Source: Micromonospora antibiotica (GTDB lineage: Bacteria > Actinomycetota > Actinomycetes > Mycobacteriales > Micromonosporaceae). Taken from it: a stretch of 64,000 nt of DNA. A model generated the notes under the pieces. It was given only the letters and a program-made list of their open reading frames with translations, was not told the origin of the DNA and did not search any database. The translations under genes were made by a program, and so were the position numbers. Where the stretch lies: positions 167,221 to 231,220 of the forward strand of contig NZ_JAGFWR010000009.1 of assembly GCF_017599305.1 (NCBI RefSeq). Reading direction: 5' to 3'. This document shows positions 50,884 through 58,756 of the stretch, piece by piece; the stretch's first letter is position 1; each line of letters begins with the position of its first letter.

Positions 50884-52265
50884 CGCTCACCTCCGGTGGG
50901 CGGCTGGTCGGTGTCGGTCGCCGGCAGGTCGGCGACCTCGAACGATCCATGGCCGGTCTCGACCACGTCGGGCACCGCGTCGACCGGCGAGGTCTGCGGC
51001 ACCTGCAGGTCGAACAGCTCGCGCAGCAGCGCGGCGTACTGGTCGCCACCCGGTTCGGCGGCGAGCTGGCGGACCTTGACGGTGGGCTGGTGCAGCAGCC
51101 GCTGCACCACCCGGTGCACGGTCCGGGCGACCTCGGCGCGCTGGTCGTCGCTGAAGTCGGGGCGACGCTGGGTGAGCCGGCGCAGCTCGGCGGCGACCAC
51201 GTCGTCGGCGCGTCCACGCAGGGCGGCCACGGTGGGTGCCACGTCGGCGCCGCGCAGCCAGCTCAGGAACGCCTCGACCTCGGTGGCCACGATCCGGCCG
51301 ACCTCGGCGGCGTCGGCGGCGGCCGGGCCGTCGGCGAGCAGGGTGGCCATCCGGTCGATGTCGATCACCTCGACGCCGGGCAGCCCGGCCACCTCGGGTG
51401 CGACGTCGCGGGGGACGGCGAGGTCGAGCAGGACCAGCGGCCCCCGGTCGGGGTCGCGGCGGGCGAGCGCCCCGGTCACCACGTCGACGGTGAGGACCGG
51501 TTCGGTGGCGGCGGTGGCGGCCACTACGATGTCCACTGTGGAGAGCGCGGGGACGAGTCCGGCGATCGGGACGGCGTTCGCCCCGTACGACTCGGCCAAC
51601 CGGACCGCCCGGTCGACGCCCCGGTTGGTGACGGTGAGCGGGCCGGCGTCCCGGCGGGACAGCGTCGCCACGCTCAGCGCGCCCATCGCACCCGCGCCGA
51701 CCACCAGGGCCGGCCGGCCGGTGAGGCCACCGTCGAGCAGCTCGGCGGTGAGGTCCAGGGCGGCGGTGACGACGCTCTGCCCGGCCCGGTCGATGTTGGT
51801 CTCGGCGTGGGCCCGTTTACCGACCCGCAGCGCCTGCTGCATCAGCTCGTGCAGCAACCGCCCGGCGGTGTCCGCGCCGGAGGCCCAGTGGTAGGCGTCG
51901 CGGAGCTGGCCGAGGATCTGCGCCTCGCCCACGACCATCGAGTCCAGCCCGGCGGCGACCCGGAAGACGTGGTCGACGGCGGCGGCGTCGTAGTGCACGT
52001 AGAGGTGGTTGGCGAACGCGGCGGGTGGGGCGCCGGCCTGCTCGGCGAGGACCGCGCAGATGTCGCCCAGGCCGCCGTGGAAACCGGACACGGCGGCGTA
52101 GACCTCCACCCGGTTGCAGGTGGAGACGAGCACCGCCTCGGCGACGTACGGCTGGGCGACCAGGCGGTCCAGGGTGCGGGTGAGGTCGGCGGGGGCGACT
52201 GCCAACTGCTCCAGGGTAGCCACGGGAGCGGTGCGGTAGGACGCGCCGACGACGAGCAGCTTCAC
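50880..52265 (-). CDS. hemA: glutamyl-tRNA reductase
   Basis: The 461-residue enzyme reduces glutamyl-tRNA to glutamate-1-semialdehyde, the first committed step of C5 haem synthesis. The catalytic Cys50 lies in LVSTCNRVEVY; GLDSMVVGEAQILGQLRDAY, the NADPH fold ALVVGAGAMGALSVATL and a C-terminal dimerisation helix follow. The GTG at 52265 overlaps the rex stop (GTGA). HemL is not in this window. Confidence 0.97.
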   Translation of the reverse strand: MKLLVVGASYRTAPVATLEQLAVAPADLTRTLDRLVAQPYVAEAVLVSTCNRVEVYAAVSGFHGGLGDICAVLAEQAGAPPAAFANHLYVHYDAAAVDHVFRVAAGLDSMVVGEAQILGQLRDAYHWASGADTAGRLLHELMQQALRVGKRAHAETNIDRAGQSVVTAALDLTAELLDGGLTGRPALVVGAGAMGALSVATLSRRDAGPLTVTNRGVDRAVRLAESYGANAVPIAGLVPALSTVDIVVAATAATEPVLTVDVVTGALARRDPDRGPLVLLDLAVPRDVAPEVAGLPGVEVIDIDRMATLLADGPAAADAAEVGRIVATEVEAFLSWLRGADVAPTVAALRGRADDVVAAELRRLTQRRPDFSDDQRAEVARTVHRVVQRLLHQPTVKVRQLAAEPGGDQYAALLRELFDLQVPQTSPVDAVPDVVETGHGSFEVADLPATDTDQPPTGGER

Positions 52266-53032
52266 GTGCCGATCGCCTCCTGGGTGTCGGGGGTCGTGAG
52301 CCCGCCGGGCAGGGCGGTGAGGGCGGAGCCGCCGGTGGCGGGCAGCGCGGTCAGCGACGCCTTGCGGTGCTCGTGGAAGGACAGGATCTGCAGCTCGATG
52401 GCGAGGTCGACCTTGCGCACGTCGACCCCGTCCGGCACCGAGAGTACGCACGGCGCGAAGTTGAGGATGCTCGTGACGCCGACGGCGACCAGTTGCTCGG
52501 CCACCGCCTGGGCGGCCGGGGCCGGGGTGGCGATCACGCCGATCGAGATGGCCTCCTCGGCGGCGACCCGGGGCAACTCGTCGACGTGCCGGACGACCAA
52601 CCCGTTGATCATCTCGCCGACCCGGGACGTGTCGGCGTCGAAGAGGGCCGCGATCCGGAAACCCCGGCCGGCGAAGCCGGCGTAGCCGGCCAGGGCGTGA
52701 CCGAGATTACCCACCCCGACCAGGGCGACGGCCCGCCGTTGGGTGAGCCCGAGCACGAACTCGATCTGGTCGATCAGCAGGGCGACGTCGTAGCCGACGC
52801 CCCGGGTGCCGTACGAGCCGAGGTGGGAGAGGTCCTTGCGGAGCTTGGCGGAGTTGACCCCGGCCGCCCCGGCCAGGCCCTCGCTGGAGACCGTCTCGTG
52901 GCCGGCGTCGGCGAGGTTGTGCAGGGCGCGGAGATACTCGGGGAGCCGCGCGACGGTCGCCTCCGGGAGGTCCGGGAGCGCCGGTACGGCACCGGCGCGG
53001 CCGGGCACGCCAGGGTGACGGTGCTGACTCAT
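52262..53032 (-). CDS. rex: Rex redox-sensing repressor
   Basis: The 256-residue protein has an N-terminal winged helix (ATVARLPEYLRALHNLADAGHETVSSEGLAGAAGVNSAKLRKDLS in outline) and a Rossmann NAD(H) sensor (RAVALVGVGNLGHALAGYAGF, FDADTSRVG, VIATPAPAAQ), then a domain-swap C-terminal helix region. Rex leaves DNA when NADH/NAD+ rises. The ATG at 53032 (GGAG upstream) is the family start. It leads the hem operon, and a Rex-type box lies 120 bp upstream, so the whole haem pathway is likely redox controlled with feedback. Confidence 0.96.
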   Translation of the reverse strand: MSQHRHPGVPGRAGAVPALPDLPEATVARLPEYLRALHNLADAGHETVSSEGLAGAAGVNSAKLRKDLSHLGSYGTRGVGYDVALLIDQIEFVLGLTQRRAVALVGVGNLGHALAGYAGFAGRGFRIAALFDADTSRVGEMINGLVVRHVDELPRVAAEEAISIGVIATPAPAAQAVAEQLVAVGVTSILNFAPCVLSVPDGVDVRKVDLAIELQILSFHEHRKASLTALPATGGSALTALPGGLTTPDTQEAIGT

Positions 53033-53151
53033 GAGACTCCGTGCGGTGCGATCCTCGGCCGGCTCCGGTGCCCGCCCGTTGGGGGACCCCCGCCGGTGGC
53101 CGGGTGAGCCGGCCGTGCTAGCAGGGCGCGTCGAAACTACAGAGTAGGCGC

Positions 53152-53169
53152 TTGTGAAGACGTGCACAA
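53152..53169. promoter_or_regulatory. Rex operator (ROP) upstream of rex-hemACDB
   Basis: TTGTGAAGACGTGCACAA matches the actinobacterial Rex consensus TTGTGAAnnnnTTCACAA in every fixed position except one (T to G in the right half). It sits 120 bp upstream of the rex ATG, which is the expected place for autorepression and control of the hem genes. Confidence 0.75.
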
Positions 53170-53259
53170 ATCGCGATCTTGCTGAATCGCGGCACTCCTC
53201 CACCAGCTCCCCCATCCCGCAAGATCGATCCGGCACGCCAAGGGTGCCGCCGCGCGATT

Positions 53260-53269
53260 ATTGCGCAAT
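53260..53269. promoter_or_regulatory. 10-bp palindrome in the rex/glutaredoxin gap
   Basis: ATTGCGCAAT is a perfect palindrome in the 293-bp interval that separates the rex start from the glutaredoxin stop. On the minus strand CAATAA follows directly and could be a -10 element for rex. The role is uncertain. Confidence 0.3.
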
Positions 53270-53325
53270 CCCGACTTCCCTCACCAATCGCGCGCGACTG
53301 CTGACCCACCGTGATCCGCGCCACC

Positions 53326-53580
53326 CTAGAGCTGGGGAGTGGTCAGATCCTTGAGCAACCGCTCCTCCTCCACCCGCCAGTACCCGTGCTCCTTGCCGTC
53401 GAGCAGCACCACCGGCAGCCGGTCGCCGTACTCGCGCTCCAGCTCGACGTCGCCGGTCACGTCCTTCTCGACCCACCGGTCGCCGGTGACCGCCACCACC
53501 CGCTCCAGGGCGGCCTTGGCGTCCTCGCACAGGTGACAACCGGGTCGGGTGATCAGGGCGAGCCGGGCGGCAGTGGACAT
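53326..53580 (-). CDS. glutaredoxin-like thioredoxin-fold protein
   Basis: This 84-residue protein has LALITRPGCHLCEDAKAALERV with a CxxC (CHLC), a cis-Pro region DRLPVVLLDGKEHG and a final WRVEEERLL helix. It reduces small disulphides; actinobacterial members may use mycothiol or thioredoxin reductase. The ATG at 53580 has GGAGG five bases upstream. Its place beside rex-hem matches the Mycobacterium gene order (Rv0508 beside hemA). Confidence 0.93.
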   Translation of the reverse strand: MSTAARLALITRPGCHLCEDAKAALERVVAVTGDRWVEKDVTGDVELEREYGDRLPVVLLDGKEHGYWRVEEERLLKDLTTPQL

Positions 53581-54142
53581 CGGGACCTCCGGGTACGGGG
53601 CGGCCGAACTCGGCCGCGACGGGGATGCGCGCGGTGGACGGACCGGTGCGCACGGGTGCCGGATGCCCGGCGACACGCGCCGGGCACGCCCGCCCAGTCT
53701 CGCCCGTCCACCGGTGCGCCACACCCGGGACGGCCGAGCCGGTCGCGCGGTGGCTGAGTCTGGCACGCCCCCGACCGCCCGGCCAGGCCCACACACCGTA
53801 CGGTCACGCAGCGTCAACGGGCCCGCCCGAACGGAGGGCCGATCCGGGTCCCCGACCGCGCCGGGACGGGGCCGGGAACACCGGTGGACGGACCGGCGCC
53901 GCGGCGTGTCGTCGACCGCCCACCACCCCACTGAGCTGCAATTTCCACCCCGGATCAAGTCGCGACGTGAAAGTCAACCGACCACGACGGACAACCGGTC
54001 CGCCAAGGCTGTGCGGCCTCGGCAAATACTTTGGCCCTGTGTAACGGACTTGGCACACACGGGTGACGTTGGCCCTATCATCACTCGGGTCGGCTCACCC
54101 CATTTGCCGTGAGTCGACACCCCTCAGCCCGAGGAGGCCCCC
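53581..54142. other. 562-bp gene-free region upstream of the bldN leader ORF
   Basis: I see no gene. Near the right end TATCAT (54076-54081) could be a -10 hexamer, with TTGGCA 20 bases before it (a long spacing). CTCAC and GTGAG form a short inverted repeat at 54094-54113. The rest has no feature I can name. Confidence 0.4.
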
Positions 54143-54295
54143 GTGCCTGTGCGCGCATTGGACCAGCACCTCAAGGGGATCTGCCGCGCGTCGGCACCCC
54201 ACCACACGGCCCTGTCCGACAGGGACAGACCCGGCGCGGCGGCTGCCCGCCGCCGTCCGGGCCCGGCCGTGTCGCGCCCTCGGGAGGCCCGATGA
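54143..54295 (+). CDS. 50-residue ORF translationally coupled to bldN
   Basis: The GTG at 54143 has GAGGAGG five bases upstream. The 51-codon frame ends in a TGA that overlaps the bldN ATG as ATGA (54292-54295). The product is basic, starts VPVRALDQHLKGICRASAPH and ends in an Arg/Pro-rich segment. No family is recognised. It may be a real small protein, a leader whose translation opens the bldN start, or a chance ORF; the overlap and ribosome site favour one of the first two. Confidence 0.55.
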   Translation: MPVRALDQHLKGICRASAPHHTALSDRDRPGAAAARRRPGPAVSRPREAR

Positions 54296-55401
54296 CCGCC
54301 TTCGGCTACCCGGATCATCCCACCGGGCTGACCGGGCCGACGCCCCGCGCATCGGTGAACGAACGGTTGGACCCGGCCCGCCCGGAGGCGGCGTCCCGCC
54401 GGGTGCACCAGCGTCCACACCCCAACGAGGCGGCACCCCGGCCCGCCGCGCCCGGTGGCAACGCCACCCCGGCCGGCCGGGTGACCTCACCCGCCCGGCC
54501 ACCCACCATGCCCACGCAGAGCCGCCGGGTCGGCGACCCCCCCGCCGTGACCGATCCGACCGGCGGGGAGACCGCCGTCATCCCGGCCGTACCGGCCGAC
54601 GAGACCGCACTGATCCCGGCCGTGCCGACCGACGACACCGCACTGATCCCGGCCGTGCCGGCCGACGACACCGCACTGGTCCCGGCCGTACCGACCGACG
54701 ACACCGCACTGGTCCCGGCCGTACCGACCGAGGGCACCGCACGCCCGACGGTCCCGGCCCCCGCCCCGCCCGGTACCACCGCGACGCCCACCGGCACCCC
54801 GCCCACCGGCTTTCCGAGCCGACCCGACCCGTCCGACCCGGCCACCGAGGTCTGGACGCTGGTCGAACGGGCGCAGGCCGGCGAGGCCGAGGCGTTCGGA
54901 CTGATCTACGACCGGTACGTGGACACGGTCTTCCGGTTCGTCTACTTCCGGGTCGGCAACCGCCAACTGGCGGAGGACCTCACCTCGGACACCTTCCTGC
55001 GCGCTCTCAAACGGATCGGCAGCTTCACCTGGCAGGGCCGCGACCTGGGCGCCTGGCTGGTCACCATCGCCCGCAACCTGGTCGCCGACCACTTCAAGTC
55101 CGGCCGCTACCGGCTGGAGGTGACCACCGGTGACGTACTCGACGCCGACCGGGAGGACCGCGGACCGGAGGGCAGCCCCGAGGCGGCGGTGGTCGAGCAC
55201 ATCACCAACGTCGCGCTGCTCACCGCCGTCACCCGGCTCAACCCGGAACAGCAGGAGTGCATCGTGCTCCGCTTCCTCCAGGGCCTCTCGGTGGCGGAGA
55301 CGGCCCGGGCGATGGGCAAGAACGAGGGAGCGATCAAGGCGTTGCAGTACCGCGCGGTCCGCGCGCTGGCCCGTCTGCTACCCGACGGTTTCCAGCCCTG
55401 A
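54292..55401 (+). CDS. bldN: developmental ECF sigma factor BldN
   Basis: The 369-residue protein has sigma region 2 (~185-255: GEAEAFGLIYDRYVDTVFRFV, NRQLAEDLTSDTFLRALKRI) and region 4 (~300-365: NPEQQECIVLRFLQGLSVAETARAMGKNEGAIK). The core closely matches Streptomyces BldN as I remember it, including LVADHFKSGRYRLEVTTGDV. A ~180-residue N-terminal extension contains five 11-residue repeats (TALIPAVPTDD). Streptomyces BldN is made as a pro-protein with a shorter extension. The ATG at 54292 has GGGAGG upstream. It controls aerial growth and sporulation genes. Confidence 0.93.
   Translation: MTAFGYPDHPTGLTGPTPRASVNERLDPARPEAASRRVHQRPHPNEAAPRPAAPGGNATPAGRVTSPARPPTMPTQSRRVGDPPAVTDPTGGETAVIPAVPADETALIPAVPTDDTALIPAVPADDTALVPAVPTDDTALVPAVPTEGTARPTVPAPAPPGTTATPTGTPPTGFPSRPDPSDPATEVWTLVERAQAGEAEAFGLIYDRYVDTVFRFVYFRVGNRQLAEDLTSDTFLRALKRIGSFTWQGRDLGAWLVTIARNLVADHFKSGRYRLEVTTGDVLDADREDRGPEGSPEAAVVEHITNVALLTAVTRLNPEQQECIVLRFLQGLSVAETARAMGKNEGAIKALQYRAVRALARLLPDGFQP
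54574..54738. repeat. five tandem 33-bp units encoding the BldN N-terminal repeats
   Basis: Units start at 54574, 54607, 54640, 54673 and 54706, each giving an 11-residue TA(L/V)(I/V)PAVP(A/T)D(D/E) segment. Copies 2-4 are nearly identical. The region is predicted to be disordered and acidic. Confidence 0.9.
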
Positions 55402-55631
55402 CCTGCGGCAACGATCACTCTTCGTGATTTCGCTGCCGGCCGCCCCGTAACCGGTGCCCGGCACGGAGCGTTTCTCCGGGTGCGGCCGGTGGTTGTCCCG
55501 GCGCCCCCGGATCCGTCCCGGTCCAGGGCAGCGCCGCCGACCACGACCCTGGTACGACGGTGCACGCCGCCGCCGGTCGCTGGGAACCACCGCGGCCGAC
55601 CGGCCGTGACCAGCGAGAGGGGGTGCCTGCG

Positions 55632-56495
55632 GTGGACAGCGACCTTTTCTCCCGTCGTCGGGCCGTACGCTTCGCCCAGCTTCTCGACGAGGCCAACGGC
55701 GGCCGACGCCACCACGTCCGATCCCGCGCCGACGACCAGCTCACCAGGCTCGTGGCGGTCGGGCAGCGACTCGTCGCCGAGCGACCTGACATCCAGGTGG
55801 ACGTCGAGTTCCGCGCCGGCCTGCGGGCCATGCTGGTGGCCGCCGCCGAGCGGGAACACACCACCGACCCGGCTGCGGCCGGCACCCCGCAGGCCACCGG
55901 CCGGAGTTCGCTGCTGGGCGGGGCGACCGCCCGCCGGGCCCGGGCCCGGGGCGCCATCCTGGTGGGCATCGCGGCCGGGGCGGTAGCCGTCTCCGGCATC
56001 TCCGCCGCCAGCGAGAACGCGGTGCCCGGCGACGCCCTGTACGGCATGAAGCGTTCCACCGAACGGGCCCAGCTCGCCCTGGCCAAGTCGGACCTCAGCC
56101 GGGGGCAACTCTTCCTCGACTTCGCCCGGACCCGGCTCGACGAGGCGGCGACGCTCCGCGACGACGCGACCGGGTTCAGCGCGGTCCTCGACGACATGGA
56201 CGCCGACACCCGGCAGGGCGTACGGCTGCTCACCACCGGTGCCGCGCAGCACACCGATCCGGCGGCGCTGGACGCGGTGAACACCTTCGTCACCGGGCAA
56301 CGCCGGGCGGTGGCCGGCCTGCTCGACGGGGCCGGCTCCGCCGAGCGGGAACGCACCCGGCAGTCCCTCGCCCTGCTCGACGCGATCCGCAAGCGCTCCG
56401 ACGCGCTGCGCGCCGCGATCGGCTGCGCGTCACCCGCCCCGGTCGACAGCGACGCCCTCGGCCCTGTCCCGGCCGGCTGCCCGATCGGCCGCTGA
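55632..56495 (+). CDS. rsbN: RsbN-like anti-sigma factor (DUF5667)
   Basis: The ~287-residue protein has an N-terminal cytoplasmic helical part (DLFSRRRAVRFAQLLDEAN, LVAVGQRL, VEFRAGLRAMLVAAAE), one membrane helix (AILVGIAAGAVAVSGISAASE, ~105-126) and an outer DUF5667 domain (VPGDALYGMKRSTERAQLALAKSD). In Streptomyces the gene after bldN encodes RsbN, its membrane anti-sigma factor; position and layout match here. The GTG at 55632 is preferred (GAGAGGGGGT upstream); one at 55623 is possible. Confidence 0.85.
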   Translation: MDSDLFSRRRAVRFAQLLDEANGGRRHHVRSRADDQLTRLVAVGQRLVAERPDIQVDVEFRAGLRAMLVAAAEREHTTDPAAAGTPQATGRSSLLGGATARRARARGAILVGIAAGAVAVSGISAASENAVPGDALYGMKRSTERAQLALAKSDLSRGQLFLDFARTRLDEAATLRDDATGFSAVLDDMDADTRQGVRLLTTGAAQHTDPAALDAVNTFVTGQRRAVAGLLDGAGSAERERTRQSLALLDAIRKRSDALRAAIGCASPAPVDSDALGPVPAGCPIGR

Positions 56496-56604
56496 CCGGC
56501 GGCAGAGTCACCCGCCACAGTTCCTGCGTGGACCGGCCGACCGGCGTCCCGGCCCGACTAGGCTCGTCAACGAAGGCACGCTCGACGGCGCGGGAGGAGG
56601 TGCG

Positions 56605-57471
56605 ATGGCCGACACCCGCAAGGTCACCGTCAGCACCGACGCCCACGGGCACACCGCCGGCTGGGCGGACGCGACGCCGGCGCCCGGGCCGGCGGATTCC
56701 CGCGCCGCTGCGTTCTTCGACGTCGACAACACCATGATGCAGGGCGCGTCGATCTACTGGTTCGCCCGTGGGCTCGCCGCCCGCCGCTACTTCACCACCG
56801 GTGACCTGGCCCGGTTCGCCTGGCAGCAGGCCCGGTTCCGGTTGCTGGCCACCGAGCACGCCGGCGACATGTCGAAGGCCAGACAGGCCGCCCTCGCCTT
56901 CGTCGAGGGTTGGCGGGTCGGTGACGTCGAACGACTCGCCGAGGAGATCTTCGACGAGTTGATGGCACCACGGATCTGGGTCGGCACCCGACGGCTCGCC
57001 CAACGCCACCTCGACGCCGGCCAGCGGGTCTGGTTGGTCAGCGCCGCGCCGGTGGAGATCGGCCGGGTGATCGCCGCCCGGCTCGGCCTGACCGGCGCGA
57101 TCGGCACCGTCGCCGAGGTGGTCGACGGCGCGTACACCGGCCGGCTGGTGGGTGACCTGATGCACGGGCCGGCGAAGGCCGAGGCGGTCCTCCAACTCGC
57201 CACGGTCGAAGGGCTGGAGCTGGCCCGCTGCACCGCCTACAGCGACTCCTGCAACGACCTGCCGATGCTCGACGCGGTGGGCCGGGCGGTGGCGGTCAAC
57301 CCGGACGGCGCGTTGCTGCGTACCGCCCGGGACAGGGGCTGGGAGGTCCGGGACTTCCGCACCGGGCGCCGGGCCGCCCGGATCGCCGTACCGTCGACGG
57401 CGGCGCTGGGGCTGCTGGCCGGCGCGGTCTCCGCCGGCCGGGCGCTGCACCGACGCCGCCACCCGGCCTGA
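56605..57471 (+). CDS. HAD-IB phosphatase, SerB-like
   Basis: The 288-residue protein has motif I FFDVDNTMMQG (Asp39 nucleophile, Asp41), motif II VWLVSAAPVEIG and motif III HGPAKAEAV with DSCNDLPMLDAVG. It also has a helical cap (~60-140) and a hydrophobic tail. HAD-IB members include phosphoserine phosphatases, and the neighbourhood equals that of mycobacterial SerB1 (Rv0505c). The substrate is unproven. The ATG at 56605 has GGGAGGAGG upstream. Confidence 0.9.
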   Translation: MADTRKVTVSTDAHGHTAGWADATPAPGPADSRAAAFFDVDNTMMQGASIYWFARGLAARRYFTTGDLARFAWQQARFRLLATEHAGDMSKARQAALAFVEGWRVGDVERLAEEIFDELMAPRIWVGTRRLAQRHLDAGQRVWLVSAAPVEIGRVIAARLGLTGAIGTVAEVVDGAYTGRLVGDLMHGPAKAEAVLQLATVEGLELARCTAYSDSCNDLPMLDAVGRAVAVNPDGALLRTARDRGWEVRDFRTGRRAARIAVPSTAALGLLAGAVSAGRALHRRRHPA

Positions 57472-57502
57472 CCCCGGCGCCACCCGGACCGCAGCCGACC
57501 CG

Positions 57503-57630
57503 CCGGGCCACCACGCCACGCCTTCCCCGGACCGGGCCACCGCGCGCCACACCCTCCCCGCGCCGGGCCACCGCGCCGCACCGCACCCTCTCCGGACCGG
57601 ACCGGGCCACCGCGCCACACCCCCGCGCCG
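57503..57630. repeat. degenerate tandem repeats between convergent genes
   Basis: Four to five units built around CCGGGCCACCGCGCC with C-rich spacers (~27-34 bp each) fill the gap between the phosphatase and acyltransferase stops. They read as one imperfect minisatellite. Confidence 0.65.
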
Positions 57631-57649
57631 GGCGGCCGGAGCCGCAGGC

Positions 57650-58756
57650 TCAGGGGCCGAACGGGTCGGGGCGGCGTTCCAGCAGCTGGTGCAGGGTCTG
57701 CTGAATGGTCTCGCGGACCTGGTCGGCGAGGTTGAACACGACCAGCGGGTCGTCCGCCGAGTCGGTCAGGTGGGCGGTCGGGATCGGCGGGCAGAACTCG
57801 ATCAGCCACTTGCTGGGCAGCGGCACCATGCCCAGCGGCCCCAGCCACGGGAACGTCGGAGTGACCGGGAAGTAGGGGAGCTTGAGCAGCCGGGCCAACG
57901 GTTTGATGTCGGCCAGCATCGGATAGATCTCCTCGCCGCCGACGATGGCGACCGGGACGATCGGGGTGCCGGTGCGCAACGCCGCCGAGACGAAACCACC
58001 CCGGCCGAAGCGTTGCAGCTTGTAGCGGTCGGAGTAGAGCTTGCCGATGCCCTTGAACCCCTCGGGGAAGACGCCCACCACCTCGCCGTTGCCGAGCAGC
58101 CGCTCGGCGTCCGGGTTGCAGGCGACCGTACCGCCGGTCTTGCGGGCCAGCTCGGAGACGACGGGCATCCGGAAGACCAGGTCCGCACCGAGCAGCCGCA
58201 GGTAGCGGCGGGCGGGGTGCTGGTCGTGCAGGGCGGCGGAGAGGATCAGCGCGTCCAGGGCCACCGTGCCGGAGTGGTTGCCGACCACCAGGCCGGCCCC
58301 GTCGGTGGGCACGTGCTCCAGGCCGGTCACCTCGGTGCGGAACCAGTCGCGGTAGAGCAGCCGCAGCAGCGGATGGAAGACCGCCCCGGTCAGCTCCGGA
58401 TCGAACCCGAACTCGTCCACCTCGTACTGGCCGGAGAGGCGGCGGCGCAGGAACGCCAGACCGGAGGCGACCCGACGGTCCCACTGGTCACCGGGCCGGT
58501 CCGCCACCGAGGGGCCGGCCACGTCAGGCTCGACGGGCACGGACTTGGGCACGGGCGCGGACTTGGGCACGGGCGCGGACTTAGGTGTGGGCACGGACTT
58601 AGGTGTGGGCGCGGGCGCGGGCGCGGGCGCGGACTTGGGCACGGGCGCGGGTCGGGTCAGGGCGGGGTCGGTGGGCTCGGGCCGGGCCCCGTTGCGCGAC
58701 GGCGGGGCGGGGACGGGCGGCGTGGTGAGCCGACGGTGGCCGTTCTGCTCGGTCAC
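57650..58756 (-). CDS. lysophospholipid acyltransferase-family protein
   Basis: The 368-residue protein has an N-terminal ~85-residue Pro/Ala/Lys/Val repeat region (PVPKSAPVPKSV), then an acyltransferase domain: VVGNHSGTVALDALILSAALHD, GGTVACNPDAERLLGNGEVVGVFPEGFKG and PIVPVAIVGGEEIYP. The HxxxxxxD spacing is longer than the usual HX4D but matches the Rv0502 group. It should acylate a glycerophosphate or glycerolipid at the membrane. Its stop overlaps nothing; its GTG start overlaps the epimerase stop (GTGA). Confidence 0.88.
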   Translation of the reverse strand: MTEQNGHRRLTTPPVPAPPSRNGARPEPTDPALTRPAPVPKSAPAPAPAPTPKSVPTPKSAPVPKSAPVPKSVPVEPDVAGPSVADRPGDQWDRRVASGLAFLRRRLSGQYEVDEFGFDPELTGAVFHPLLRLLYRDWFRTEVTGLEHVPTDGAGLVVGNHSGTVALDALILSAALHDQHPARRYLRLLGADLVFRMPVVSELARKTGGTVACNPDAERLLGNGEVVGVFPEGFKGIGKLYSDRYKLQRFGRGGFVSAALRTGTPIVPVAIVGGEEIYPMLADIKPLARLLKLPYFPVTPTFPWLGPLGMVPLPSKWLIEFCPPIPTAHLTDSADDPLVVFNLADQVRETIQQTLHQLLERRPDPFGP

